A DNA stretch of 64,000 bases from Gemmatimonadota bacterium (lineage in GTDB: Bacteria > Gemmatimonadota > Gemmatimonadetes > Gemmatimonadales > GWC2-71-9), in the NCBI GenBank assembly GCA_029262195.1, contig JAJCZX010000036.1, forward strand, positions 59,429 through 123,428. Reading direction: 5' to 3'. The translations under genes were made by a program, and so were the position numbers. Below the pieces are notes generated by a model. The model was given only the letters and a program-made list of their open reading frames with translations, did not search any database and had not been told where the DNA came from. Below are positions 42,894 to 52,299 of this stretch, piece after piece. The stretch's first letter is position 1, and every line of letters begins with the position of its first letter.

Positions 42894-45590
42894 ATGGACC
42901 TCATTTTACGCCTTACGCTCCGGCTTTTGCCTCCGGGTTTTCGGAAAGAATTCGGCGACGAGATAAGAGAGCTATTAGTAACTCGGGCACGAGTTATCCG
43001 ATCTCGGCAGGGGTGGGTAGGTCTATTGCGTTTCTGGGGGCTTCAGTTCTCCGACATCGCCTACACAGCCTTTTTCGAGCGTCAGCCAGCGGCTTATAAA
43101 CAAAATATCAACGAATCAAAACCAGGAATTTTCAATATGGAAACACTTCTTCAGGAAATTGGGCACGCCTTCCGGTCGTTGCGACGCGACCCTGTTTTTG
43201 CGGGGGTTGCCATTATGACTCTAGCGCTGGGGATTGGGGCAAACAGCACCGTTTTCAACGTCGTCAATGGGGTGGTATTAAAGCCGCTGCCCTACACAGA
43301 CTCCGACCGCCTGGTAACCGTGTGGTCCGAACTCCCCGGGTTCGGATTCGACAGCTTCCCTTCGGTTTCAGATGCTCAGTTCCTGCACTACGGTGAACGA
43401 AACCGCACGCTAGAGGTGATGGGGGGGTGGCGGGGTATTCCGGCGCGACTTTCCGGCGACGGCAACCCGGAGAGAATTGAGTCAGCTGATGTCTCCACCA
43501 ACCTGTTCGGAGTGTTGGGCATTTCCCCTCAGATGGGCAGAGGTTTTACCGAGGAAGAGGGACAGCCGGGTGGGCCAGACGTTGCCATACTGGGACATGA
43601 GTTGTGGACCCGCACTTTTGGAGCGGACCAGGGAATAATCGGTCAAACTGTGACGTTCAACGACATCCCGACAGAAATAGTCGGAGTGATGCCCGAAGGG
43701 TTTCGTTTTTACGACCCTGACATGGAGATGTTTCGACCATTGCGTATTGACCGTGACAACCTTGTCGGCACGAGCTTCGGCATAGGAATCATCGGGAAAT
43801 TGAAGGACGGTATCTCCGTCGATGACGCGACCGCGGAGTTTGCCGGTCTGGTGGGGAGCCTGCCCGAAACCGACCCTACCGGGTTCTTCAGCGCATCGAC
43901 TATCGAGCAAGCGCAATTGAAACCGAAACTTCACCTTATGATGGACGATGTCGTCGGCACCATAGGATCGGCGCTCTGGCTGCTTCTTGGAACTGTGGGC
44001 GTAGTGATGCTGATCGCCTGCGCCAATGTGGCGAACCTGTTCCTCGTCCGGGCCGAGGGTCGGCAGCGGGAGATCGCGGTCCGCGTTGCGCTCGGTTCCA
44101 ACCGTGGTGGCATTGCAAGGCTGTTTCTCGCCGAAAGTATCGTGCTGGGACTGATAGCTGGCGTCGTGGGGCTTGGTATCGCGTTCGCCGCAACGCGGGC
44201 CCTGGTAGCATTCGGACCTGAGCAACTTCCCAGGTTGGAGGATATCAAAGTAGACGGTTTTGTAATTGCGTTTACCGCCGCGATATCCCTGTTATCGGGA
44301 GTTCTCTTCGGAGGCTTCCCGGCATTACGCCACTCCAATCCTCCACTGGGATCGACCTTGCAGCAAGAAGGCCGAAGCGGCATGATCAGCAGAGAAAGGC
44401 AGAGAATCCGGGGAGCGTTGGTGATCACGCAGGTTGCTCTTGCCCTGTTACTCCTGACCGGGTCGGGGTTGATGGTGCGTAGCCTGGTGAGCTTGAAAAA
44501 TGTCGATCCGGGGTTTGATCCAAAGAACGTATTGACGTTTCAATTGACGCCACCACCAACGGCCTACCCGGACGCAGCATCGGTGGCCAGTTATTACTCA
44601 CGCCTTCTGGACGAGTTGTCCGGACTACCCGGGATCCAGTCGGTGGGGGCCAACACGCGGGCACCTCTTTTTGTTGGGAGCGGCACACCGGTGCAACCGG
44701 AGGGTTTCGAGGTGGAGCCCGGAGAAATACCGCCGGTAATCCCTAACGCTTTCACAACACCGGGCTTTTTCAGAACAAACGGAATACCGATTCTCGCGGG
44801 CCGGACATTCAGGCCGTCAGACCAAGCAGATCCCGAATCAACCCCCACCGCAGTTGTAAGCGAAGGGTTTGTAGAGAGGTTTTGGCCGGGAGAAAACGGT
44901 GTAGGAAAGCGTTTTAGGGCTGGTATTGAAGACGGCAACGAAGATGACAGCCCCTGGATTTCAGTGGTGGGCGTCGTAGGTGACGTGCGGGGCCGAGGTT
45001 TGACTCAGGACCCGGTGGACCAGATTTACTTTCCGTTCGCAGGAAACAACAGGGCGATGACGATCACCGTGGCTACGATTAACGATCCGATATCCCTTGC
45101 GGCAACTTTGCGAAGCGCCGTGTGGCAGGTCGATCCCAATATCCCGGTTACCGATGTACAGACGATGCAGAAAATAGTGGACGACTCGATGGCATCCACT
45201 TTGTTCACCATGACCCTTCTGGCCATAGCGGCCGCAGTGGCCCTGGTTTTGGGATCCGTCGGGATCTACGGTGTCATCGCCTATGTGGTGAATCAACGAA
45301 CCCGTGAAATCGGAGTGCGGATGGCTTTAGGTGCTAAGCAGTGGGATGTGAGCCGAATGGTCCTGCAACAGGGAGGTACCGTCGCGGGAATAGGTGTTGT
45401 GCTCGGCCTGGTCGCCGCCTTCGGGCTTACGCGCTTAATGGAATCGCTTTTGTTCGGTGTGACCGCAGTGGATCCGCCAACATTTGCAACAGCAGCAGTT
45501 GTGATCGCGCTGGTCTCGCTTCTGGCCAGTTACATGCCAGCTCGCCGCGCCGCCAGGGTCGATCCTGTCGAGGCACTTCGAGGCGAATAA
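42894..45590 (+). CDS. ADOP-type MacB/FtsX-like permease 1
   Basis: About 898 residues from ATG 42894. An N-terminal cytoplasmic prefix (LLPPGFRKEFGDEI) is followed by a membrane segment and two FtsX-like halves: MacB_PCD region after LALGIGANSTVFNVVNG, then four-helix FtsX modules (LLLGTVGVVMLIACANVANLF; VALVLGSVGIYGVIAYVV, DPVEALRGE ending). This is the acidobacterial duplicated orphan permease architecture. It has no ATPase partner here, so it may use another one or work alone as an export or envelope-signalling permease. It is co-transcribed with padR1. Confidence 0.88.
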   Translation: MDLILRLTLRLLPPGFRKEFGDEIRELLVTRARVIRSRQGWVGLLRFWGLQFSDIAYTAFFERQPAAYKQNINESKPGIFNMETLLQEIGHAFRSLRRDPVFAGVAIMTLALGIGANSTVFNVVNGVVLKPLPYTDSDRLVTVWSELPGFGFDSFPSVSDAQFLHYGERNRTLEVMGGWRGIPARLSGDGNPERIESADVSTNLFGVLGISPQMGRGFTEEEGQPGGPDVAILGHELWTRTFGADQGIIGQTVTFNDIPTEIVGVMPEGFRFYDPDMEMFRPLRIDRDNLVGTSFGIGIIGKLKDGISVDDATAEFAGLVGSLPETDPTGFFSASTIEQAQLKPKLHLMMDDVVGTIGSALWLLLGTVGVVMLIACANVANLFLVRAEGRQREIAVRVALGSNRGGIARLFLAESIVLGLIAGVVGLGIAFAATRALVAFGPEQLPRLEDIKVDGFVIAFTAAISLLSGVLFGGFPALRHSNPPLGSTLQQEGRSGMISRERQRIRGALVITQVALALLLLTGSGLMVRSLVSLKNVDPGFDPKNVLTFQLTPPPTAYPDAASVASYYSRLLDELSGLPGIQSVGANTRAPLFVGSGTPVQPEGFEVEPGEIPPVIPNAFTTPGFFRTNGIPILAGRTFRPSDQADPESTPTAVVSEGFVERFWPGENGVGKRFRAGIEDGNEDDSPWISVVGVVGDVRGRGLTQDPVDQIYFPFAGNNRAMTITVATINDPISLAATLRSAVWQVDPNIPVTDVQTMQKIVDDSMASTLFTMTLLAIAAAVALVLGSVGIYGVIAYVVNQRTREIGVRMALGAKQWDVSRMVLQQGGTVAGIGVVLGLVAAFGLTRLMESLLFGVTAVDPPTFATAAVVIALVSLLASYMPARRAARVDPVEALRGE

Positions 45591-45595
45591 AAACC

Positions 45596-45630
45596 GGTGC
45601 CGCCTCCCGTCGCGATTCAGAGGCGGCACC
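45596..45630 (-). terminator. Strong terminator between katA and ADOP 1
   Basis: GGTGCCGCCTC (45596-45606) and GAGGCGGCACC (45620-45630) form an 11-pair perfect stem with a 13-base loop. On the minus strand it is followed by CGGTTTTTATTC, so it is a good intrinsic terminator for katA and a hairpin for the permease transcript. Confidence 0.8.
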
Positions 45631-45659
45631 CACACGACACCCGGTTTACTCAGGTGACG

Positions 45660-47138
45660 TTATGCCCGTGCTTCCTCCACGAACTTACTAAACTCTGCAA
45701 AGTCGATTCCCAGAGCCATCGCCACCCTTCGACCGTAGTCTTCGTCAGCACGGAAGAAATGGCAGGTCTGTAGCATCTGAACTTCCTTCCGTGCCTCGCT
45801 CAGGCCTCCAGCGATGGCACTTACGAGCCGGTCCTTTTCACCGTCGTTCATCAGCCGGTAAAGATCTCCCGCCTGACCGAAATCGTCGTTGCCTTCACGA
45901 TGATCATAGCGGTCTGCGGCGACGTCTCCCAGCGGCAATGGCGGTTCGCGATGTTCCGGTGCCTCGACCGGCGTCCCTTCGCGCGTGTTTGGGAAATAAT
46001 TCGGTGACGCGCCACCATGCCCCTGAGACATTGAGCCGTCTCGTTGATAATGATGTACAGGGCATCTAGGGCGGTTCACGTCCAATTGCTGGTAGTTCGT
46101 ACCCAGTCGATACCGGTGTGCGTCTGCGTAACTCATCAAACGCGCCTGCAACATTTTGTCAGGGCTCCATGAAATTCCGGGTACTGCGGCGCTCGGATTA
46201 AATCCAGCCTGTTCAACCTCGGCAAAATAGTTTTCGGGATTGCGATTCAGCTCCAGGATCCCAACTTCGATGAGAGGAAAATCTCCGTGCGGCCAGATCT
46301 TTGTAAGATCAAAAGGATTGTGCTCGAACTCTTGGGCCTGGTCCTCGGTCATCACCTGAACGCAAAAGCGCCACTGCGGAAAATCGCCACGCTCAATTGA
46401 ATCGAAAAGGTCACGCTGATGCGACTCCCTATCGCGTCCAATCAACTCAGCCGACTCGTCTCCGGTCATGCATTCAATACCCTGCACCGTCTTGAAGTGG
46501 AATTTGCACCACACCCTTTCACCCTTTGCGTTGATGAGGCTATAAGTATGGCTCCCGTAACCATTCATGTGCCGCAGGGTGCGGGGAAGACCGCGATCTC
46601 CGAAAAGGATCGTTACCTGATGCAGTGACTCGGGACATTGGGACCAAAAATCCCATTGCATATCATTGTTCCGCATGTTGGTCTTCGGATCACGCTTCTG
46701 TGAGTGAATGAAGTTGGCAAACCGGTACGGATCACGGGCGAAAAACACCGGAGTGTTGTTGCCAACAAGGTCCCAGTTACCCTCCTCGGTATAGAAACGT
46801 ACGGCGAACCCCCGGACATCACGCTCAGCGTCAGCGGCACCCCGCTCTCCGGCGACTGTTGAAAACCGAAGAAACGTTTCAGTCTGCTTACCGATATCGG
46901 AAAAGAGACTGGCATTGGAGTACCTCGTGATATCCCCGGTAACGGTAAACGTGCCATACGCGCCGGAACCCTTAGCATGGACCACCCGCTCGGGTATTCT
47001 CTCGCGGTTGAAGGACTGCATCTGCTCAAGGAGCTGAACGTCCTGCATCAGAAGCGGGCCGCGCGGGCCGGCGGTCAGAGAATTCTGGTTGTCGGCGATC
47101 GGCGCGCCGTCAGCGGTAGTGAGGGTTTTTCTTGACAT
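45660..47138 (-). CDS. katA: Monofunctional heme catalase
   Basis: 492 residues matching clade-III-like small-subunit catalases. Active-site His54 (ERVVHAKGSGAYG), Asn127 (DLVGNNTPVFF), and the heme-ligand Tyr in LMSYADAHRYRLG are present, as is the N-terminal threading arm. It converts hydrogen peroxide to water and oxygen in the cytoplasm. It is divergent from oxyR, with a palindromic OxyR-type site in between, so it is the expected OxyR target. Confidence 0.96.
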   Translation of the reverse strand: MSRKTLTTADGAPIADNQNSLTAGPRGPLLMQDVQLLEQMQSFNRERIPERVVHAKGSGAYGTFTVTGDITRYSNASLFSDIGKQTETFLRFSTVAGERGAADAERDVRGFAVRFYTEEGNWDLVGNNTPVFFARDPYRFANFIHSQKRDPKTNMRNNDMQWDFWSQCPESLHQVTILFGDRGLPRTLRHMNGYGSHTYSLINAKGERVWCKFHFKTVQGIECMTGDESAELIGRDRESHQRDLFDSIERGDFPQWRFCVQVMTEDQAQEFEHNPFDLTKIWPHGDFPLIEVGILELNRNPENYFAEVEQAGFNPSAAVPGISWSPDKMLQARLMSYADAHRYRLGTNYQQLDVNRPRCPVHHYQRDGSMSQGHGGASPNYFPNTREGTPVEAPEHREPPLPLGDVAADRYDHREGNDDFGQAGDLYRLMNDGEKDRLVSAIAGGLSEARKEVQMLQTCHFFRADEDYGRRVAMALGIDFAEFSKFVEEARA

Positions 47139-47168
47139 CGGGTTATCCGTTTGTTTTGGTGTCCTGAC

Positions 47169-47198
47169 AACCTAGATTTCCAACCCATAGGCGTCCAA
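47169..47198 (-). promoter_or_regulatory. Candidate katA promoter
   Basis: Read on the minus strand, TTGGAC (47193-47198) and TAGGTT (47169-47174) are separated by 18 bases, a plausible -35/-10 pair for katA. An ATAG half site at 47187-47190 lies between them. Confidence 0.35.
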
Positions 47199-47217
47199 TA
47201 CCATTTTCCGACTGAAG

Positions 47218-47236
47218 CCATAGGTTGCAACTATGG
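47218..47236. promoter_or_regulatory. OxyR-type binding palindrome overlapping the oxyR start
   Basis: CCATAGGTTGCAACTATGG is a perfect palindrome apart from its central base, and contains ATAG-N7-CTAT, the known OxyR consensus half. It overlaps the oxyR ATG (47233) and lies within the katA-oxyR intergenic region, so it fits autorepression of oxyR and activation of katA. Confidence 0.7.
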
Positions 47237-48111
47237 AAATACATCAACTCCGCTATTTCGTGGCTATCTCCGATGTGGGCAGCTTCACCGGTGCCGCCAA
47301 AGCCTGCAACGTCGCCCAACCCTCTCTGAGTCAACAAATCCGCAAGCTTGAGGGCGAGCTGGGGCATCAACTGTTCGACCGATTGGGTAGACAAGTCGTT
47401 CTTACGGATGCCGGAACCGCTCTTCTTCCAAGAGCGAGACGGATACTGGCAGAATTACGGGAAGTGCAACAGCACCTACCGGACGAAATAACTGGCGGAG
47501 GCACCCTGGTGGTCGGGGCTATCCCAACGATGGCTCCCTACTTGCTCCCGGATGCGCTATCAGGTTTCGCCAAAAGCCGCCCCCGCACCCGCGTGCAGGT
47601 CGTCGAAGACTTCACCGATAGACTCGTCGAAGCGTTGGTCAGAGCCGAGATTGACCTGGCTATAGTCAGTCCGCCTATCGACCACTCTGCGGTTGAGGTT
47701 GAAGTGCTGTTCGAGGAACCTCTTTACGTCGCAGTGCGAAGCGACGACCCGTGGGCTGACCAGGACTCGGTAACCCTCAGCCAACTGACTGAACGCGAGT
47801 CAATAGTCCTCGACGACTCTGTCCACTGCCTTGGTCGCCAGGTAGATGAATTTTGTCGAGCGATGCATGTGGCTCAGAATGTGTCATGCCGAGCAACACA
47901 AATGGCCACGCTTCAAAGGATGGTTGAGATGGGGCACGGAGTTGCCCTGGTGCCAGAGATGGCCGTTCGAGCGGATCGGACTAATTCGCGAAAATACCTA
48001 CCCTTGAGCGATGCAAACCCGAGGAGGGGCGTGGCGGTTGCCACCAGAATTGGTAGATCCAGATCGTTCCTGGCGGGCGAATTTGTCAAAGCTATAGAAA
48101 GACCGCACTGA
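47233..48111 (+). CDS. oxyR: OxyR-like LysR-family peroxide sensor
   Basis: 292 residues. LysR helix-turn-helix (MEIHQLRYFVAISDVGSFTG, SLSQQIRKLEGELG) followed by the effector domain. The redox cysteines of OxyR are both present at the E. coli positions, Cys199 and Cys208 (VHCLGRQVDEFC), so disulfide activation by hydrogen peroxide is expected. It is divergent from katA, the usual OxyR arrangement, with a palindromic site overlapping its start. Confidence 0.92.
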   Translation: MEIHQLRYFVAISDVGSFTGAAKACNVAQPSLSQQIRKLEGELGHQLFDRLGRQVVLTDAGTALLPRARRILAELREVQQHLPDEITGGGTLVVGAIPTMAPYLLPDALSGFAKSRPRTRVQVVEDFTDRLVEALVRAEIDLAIVSPPIDHSAVEVEVLFEEPLYVAVRSDDPWADQDSVTLSQLTERESIVLDDSVHCLGRQVDEFCRAMHVAQNVSCRATQMATLQRMVEMGHGVALVPEMAVRADRTNSRKYLPLSDANPRRGVAVATRIGRSRSFLAGEFVKAIERPH

Positions 48112-48165
48112 GCCGCACATTGCGTTTCTGCGATTAACCATGTTTTCAACGGAATTACGGCATAA

Positions 48166-49404
48166 TCATGGTATGGGAGGAACTAACCCACCACCCAATC
48201 GCAAAATCGCAGATCCGTCTATTTGTTCGCCTTCTCTAAACCCCGCCGTCTTGTATCCGATTTCGGCAAGTAGTCGAAAACGACTCCCCTGCCGAAGGGC
48301 TATTTCAGTTCTCATGAGGACCGCGCCACCGAGCCCACCGTCTATCGTTTCCAGGCCGTCATGAAGAAGATCGTACCCGGGTTGGTTCCAAACACTCGTG
48401 CGTATGCTTGTTCGCCATCGTCCGTTTTCGACTATCGGATCCAGGTCAACTTCGGCAAACCAGGTCGAGGCCCCCAACCCGTCGCCAATTCGAGCCTCAA
48501 CTTGAAGCAATGTTCGATCAAGTTTTACGAGAGTCTCGAGACCCCATTCCGGCCCAAAAGGCGTTAAGACATATCGTGGCCAGGCGATGAACGGTACGCC
48601 ACTCGACTCAAGCATCGGCCATTCAAAGCGCTCCGTTCCGTTAAGCGGGAAATCGATCAACACTCGATAAGCCGACAACAAGAACCAGGGATTCAAGAGG
48701 TTTGCAATAGCGCGGTCATTAATGGTGGACTTTCGAAAGGACGCTCCGTCGCGGTCCGCCAGGTAAGCACGGTTCACCAACGCAGAGTACAAAGCCCCAT
48801 CCGAGGATCCAGAGGCTCGTATATTGTCGAATACAGAGGTGTGGGCGTTGAAATATCGTACGGCCTCTGAAAGCGACCCTACGCCAGACCGAGCCCATCG
48901 ATTCTCAATTAAGTCCGACCCGACAGCCGCGGATTCTATCCCGCCCAGGAAGAGTGTGATAAGATCCTGGTCGCTGGCGGGAGAATCTGCCGGAATACTG
49001 GTCGACCCGCCGCCGCGCCCGTACGGCTGCGGCAAGGGGAGTTGGTAGGAGGCGGAATAGTTGAACTCGCGTGCCCGAGAGCCATGTCCAAAAACTTCAT
49101 GCCCGATAACCTCATGGTACTCGGCCAGTGGAAGATCAAAATACCCTACTCGAACAAGCCGATAAAAAGCGCCACCGATGCGAGCAATAAGACTCTCCTC
49201 TTCCGATAGGCGAGAAGGAATGATGGGACTGACGAGCCGCGTTATGCCGGTGTAAGCCGCATCGACAGTCCGGGCTCCAGCAGCAATCGAAAGATCGGTG
49301 TCGACAAAAACCGCGGCCTCGACCTGCGCGTTTCCCACCAGTGGTGAGGACATGAAGACAAAGAGCGCCAGCCGAAAAAAAACCACCCCATGATTCAAGT
49401 TCAC
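48166..49404 (-). CDS. Exported protein with HExxGH-type motif, unknown family
   Basis: About 412 residues from GTG 49404, which has a GGAGG site nine bases ahead; a longer frame to 49482 has no leader. Signal peptide to about VGNAQ. A possible metal motif is YHEVIGHEVFGHGSRAREF near residues 92-110, with HE and GH pairs. The C-terminal half has alternating strand character (LEVRIGD, FRLLAEIGYKTAGF) and ends in GGGLVPP, so an outer-membrane or periplasmic beta-rich protein is likely. I do not recognise a family. Confidence 0.6.
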   Translation of the reverse strand: MNLNHGVVFFRLALFVFMSSPLVGNAQVEAAVFVDTDLSIAAGARTVDAAYTGITRLVSPIIPSRLSEEESLIARIGGAFYRLVRVGYFDLPLAEYHEVIGHEVFGHGSRAREFNYSASYQLPLPQPYGRGGGSTSIPADSPASDQDLITLFLGGIESAAVGSDLIENRWARSGVGSLSEAVRYFNAHTSVFDNIRASGSSDGALYSALVNRAYLADRDGASFRKSTINDRAIANLLNPWFLLSAYRVLIDFPLNGTERFEWPMLESSGVPFIAWPRYVLTPFGPEWGLETLVKLDRTLLQVEARIGDGLGASTWFAEVDLDPIVENGRWRTSIRTSVWNQPGYDLLHDGLETIDGGLGGAVLMRTEIALRQGSRFRLLAEIGYKTAGFREGEQIDGSAILRLGGGLVPPIP

Positions 49405-49595
49405 TTTTCCTAACCTCCTCACAATGAAGCCCGACTGCCCGCGAAAGGCGCTGAGTGTGTCGAAATGCTGAACAACTATCAACTCGTTACATCATAACCA
49501 CAAGAGCCTGGCGAGGTCTTGCCTCGGCGTTAATCCGCTGATAATTCTATTTTGTACGATGGGAACTTTTTTTGAGAGGGTGGAGGATTAGAGAA

Positions 49596-50789
49596 ATGAG
49601 TGAATCCTTTCCGAAGGCCGGAGCAACTTGTTTTTACGCTTTGTTATTACTCACGGTCACAGGATGTATGGCGGGTGGCCCACCAATCATGCTCGCTGGC
49701 GAACCCGAGGTACTGATCGCAGCAGCCGGGGCTGATTCTACCGATGCCGATGCCCACTATCAGGCTGCGCTGGCGCATTGGAAGAAGAAACGATGGGATG
49801 AAGTTGACCGCGAGTTAAACCGCGCGCTCACAATTGACCCGCACCACGCTGAATCATATCTCGCTCGCTCTTACGCCGTGTTGTTTCGATACGCCCAAGA
49901 GGAGTGGTTCGAAACGTTCCAGCAGCCAGAGTTCCAACCGGTGTTAGTGCAGTCCCGCGAAGATTTTCGGATGGCGTTCCTATCAAACCCGCTCGTCGAC
50001 CTTCAGCTGCCGGGGGCGCTTTTTGGGGAAGAAAAGACCGTCGTGCAGTTCGGACCTATGATGGTGGAGTACCTTGGATTCACTCCGGGTAAGGCTTACC
50101 ATTTTTTTGGGAAACGGGACTATCAGGGCGCCCTAGATTTCATGATCGAAACGGGTGGGAGTGACATGAGTGAGCGACCGACAATCTTCCTGTGGCTCAA
50201 GGGATTGGCAGCTGCCCACGTCGGCAACGTTGAGTTGGCCACCGAAAGCTTTGACGCAATACTCGGGCAATCGTTCGAGGCTGAGCTTTCAGACTCACTG
50301 GTCTCTTTTTCACCACAAACCAATGTCGCTCGCTTTGTACTGGCCTGGGTCCATCAGCAGAGCGGAAATTACAATCAAGCATCATACCTGTATGGAGAAG
50401 CTCTCAGTGCGGACCTCGGACTTTATCAGGCCCACTCCCGGATCGCTGAAATTAATGAGGTTCGTAACCGACTCGATGAAGCTCTGGAAAACCGCGAGTC
50501 AGCGATATTCTTGAACCCTGAAGACAGCTATCTACACGTTGACCTCGCTCAAACTCTCCTACTTGCCGACCGGTCTTCTGAAGCGGTCGAAGCGATTCGG
50601 GAAGCCGTGGACGTAAACCCGCTAAACCCGGTGATACGCTATCGCCTGGCCAACATTCTCAGTAGAGCCGACAACAATCGGGAAGCGGCGGTGGCCTACC
50701 GCACCTTCCTCGAAATGGCGCCGGAGAGCATGGCCCAAATGCGGAGCAGTGCAACAGAGCGTCTTGCGGCACTCGAAGGTGGCAATTGA
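49596..50789 (+). CDS. TPR lipoprotein
   Basis: About 397 residues from ATG 49596, with GGAGGA ahead. Lipobox LLTVTGC at the N-terminus. TPR-like repeats follow: AHYQAALAHWKKKRWDEVD, ALDFMIETGG, ASYLYGEALSADLGLYQAHS, and AVEAIREAVDVNPLNPVIRYRL. It is probably anchored to a membrane in the periplasm and serves as an adaptor. Its stop overlaps the TTG start of the protease gene by four bases, so it may deliver substrates to that protease. Confidence 0.8.
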   Translation: MSESFPKAGATCFYALLLLTVTGCMAGGPPIMLAGEPEVLIAAAGADSTDADAHYQAALAHWKKKRWDEVDRELNRALTIDPHHAESYLARSYAVLFRYAQEEWFETFQQPEFQPVLVQSREDFRMAFLSNPLVDLQLPGALFGEEKTVVQFGPMMVEYLGFTPGKAYHFFGKRDYQGALDFMIETGGSDMSERPTIFLWLKGLAAAHVGNVELATESFDAILGQSFEAELSDSLVSFSPQTNVARFVLAWVHQQSGNYNQASYLYGEALSADLGLYQAHSRIAEINEVRNRLDEALENRESAIFLNPEDSYLHVDLAQTLLLADRSSEAVEAIREAVDVNPLNPVIRYRLANILSRADNNREAAVAYRTFLEMAPESMAQMRSSATERLAALEGGN

Positions 50790-52249
50790 ACGCACATGCG
50801 CGATGGTTTGTGGCAGGGATCGTTTTGACCCTGGCCGCACACCCACAACCACTCTTCTCTCAGCGGTCTACATTCCGCGAGCTACAGACTTTTTCCGAAG
50901 CTGTCAACCTCCTCCTACGAAACCACCTCGTAGAAACGGGGATCGACGAAATCGTTGCCGCTGCGTTGGCTGGCGCGCTCGAATCGATGGACCCTCATAG
51001 CTACTACGTTTCCGCTGCCGAATGGACTCGCATGCAAAGCAGCGAGAATGGAGAAACTGGGACCCTCGGTATCTCCATTCTCAACGTTGACGACATGATT
51101 ACAGTCCTGGCGGTTTCTCCCAGTTCGTCCGCCGACCGGAATGGAGTGAGGCCGGGTGATCGAATTGTTCGAATAGATTCATCCCCGGTTGCGGGTATGG
51201 CCGAATTCGAGGTCGCCCTTTTGTTGACTGGAGAGGACGGGACCGACGTGACGCTCGGAATCGAGAGGGGGTCTCGACTCCAACCGCTCCCCTTTGAATT
51301 GGAAATGGAATTCGCACCGTTCGTCCAAGAGGCTGTACGTGGGGTGACCATGGTAGACGATTCGACAGGTTACCTGCAACTACTCCGGTTCGTTCATCGA
51401 AGTACCGATGATGTTCGCGAGGCGATTGATGATTTGAAGGGAGACGGAGCAGAACGCATCATCATCGATCTTCGTCATAACCCAGGGGGAGAGTTGCACG
51501 TCGCGGTAGAGGTGGCATCGCTGTTTTTACCCGAAAGTTCACTGGTAATGGAAACGCGCGGCCGAAAGAGAGACATAAACCAAGAGAAGCGTACAGAGAC
51601 CCGCCCGCGATTTCCCAGAATCCCACTGGTTCTCATTACCGACATCTCGTCCGCAAGTGCGTCCGAGGCCCTCGCCGCTGGTTTACAGGAGAACGGAAGG
51701 GCTCGAATCGTTGGGACCCCAACCTTTGGGAAAGGACTGATGCAACTGTCTTTTCATCTCGGCAACGGGGGAGTGTTATTCATGACCGTCGGAGAAATGT
51801 TCACTCCGAATGGCAATCGGATTCAAAGAGAATTTCGAAATCGCAGCATGGCTGATTATCTCGACGACGCCGGTGAAGGCGGAGGAGTCACACCTGACGT
51901 GTTCGTCGAACAACCCCCCGAGATTCCACCCTGGTGGTCGGTCGCATTGAGCTCAGGCATAGTGTTCGCGGTAGCAGATTCAGTGGCTGTTGCTGCAGGC
52001 GACGACGGGAGAGTGTGGCAAGACAGGAGCCTCTGGGAAGACATGTTCGTAATGCCTCTGCTTGATCGGGTCAACCGAGAACTGGATATAACGGCCCAGG
52101 TAGACGCCGCAACGAGGAATCACATAGCGGAAATAATGGTTGGCCTTGGGATGCGGGTTAAACTGGGAAGAGAACGAGCCGGTAAAATGGTTATCGAACT
52201 TGACCCATTCATAGAAGCCGCAATCCACAGTTTCGTTTCTCCGAATTAG
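50786..52249 (+). CDS. Exported C-terminal processing protease, S41 (CtpA/Prc-like)
   Basis: 487 residues from TTG 50786. Signal peptide to about LFSQ. A PDZ domain follows (LGISILNVDDMITVLAVSPSSSA, GVRPGDRIVRIDSSPVAG) and then the S41 fold. Catalytic Ser291 (SSASASEAL) and Lys316 (TPTFGKGLMQ) have the 25-residue spacing of the Ser-Lys dyad of Prc. The RHNPGGELHVAVEVASLFL stretch is typical. It would cleave periplasmic proteins at the C-terminus. Gene overlap with the TPR lipoprotein suggests an adaptor-protease pair, as NlpI is for Prc. Confidence 0.88.
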   Translation: MNAHARWFVAGIVLTLAAHPQPLFSQRSTFRELQTFSEAVNLLLRNHLVETGIDEIVAAALAGALESMDPHSYYVSAAEWTRMQSSENGETGTLGISILNVDDMITVLAVSPSSSADRNGVRPGDRIVRIDSSPVAGMAEFEVALLLTGEDGTDVTLGIERGSRLQPLPFELEMEFAPFVQEAVRGVTMVDDSTGYLQLLRFVHRSTDDVREAIDDLKGDGAERIIIDLRHNPGGELHVAVEVASLFLPESSLVMETRGRKRDINQEKRTETRPRFPRIPLVLITDISSASASEALAAGLQENGRARIVGTPTFGKGLMQLSFHLGNGGVLFMTVGEMFTPNGNRIQREFRNRSMADYLDDAGEGGGVTPDVFVEQPPEIPPWWSVALSSGIVFAVADSVAVAAGDDGRVWQDRSLWEDMFVMPLLDRVNRELDITAQVDAATRNHIAEIMVGLGMRVKLGRERAGKMVIELDPFIEAAIHSFVSPN

Positions 52250-52299
52250 TACTGCCAACCAATCCGCGTCTCGCGGGCAAGTACGGTATCTTTGATCCC

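Noticed and set aside
43482..44225. Minus-strand open frame of 247 residues inside ADOP 1
   Set aside because: Antisense to conserved FtsX helices, no recognisable motif; a shadow frame.
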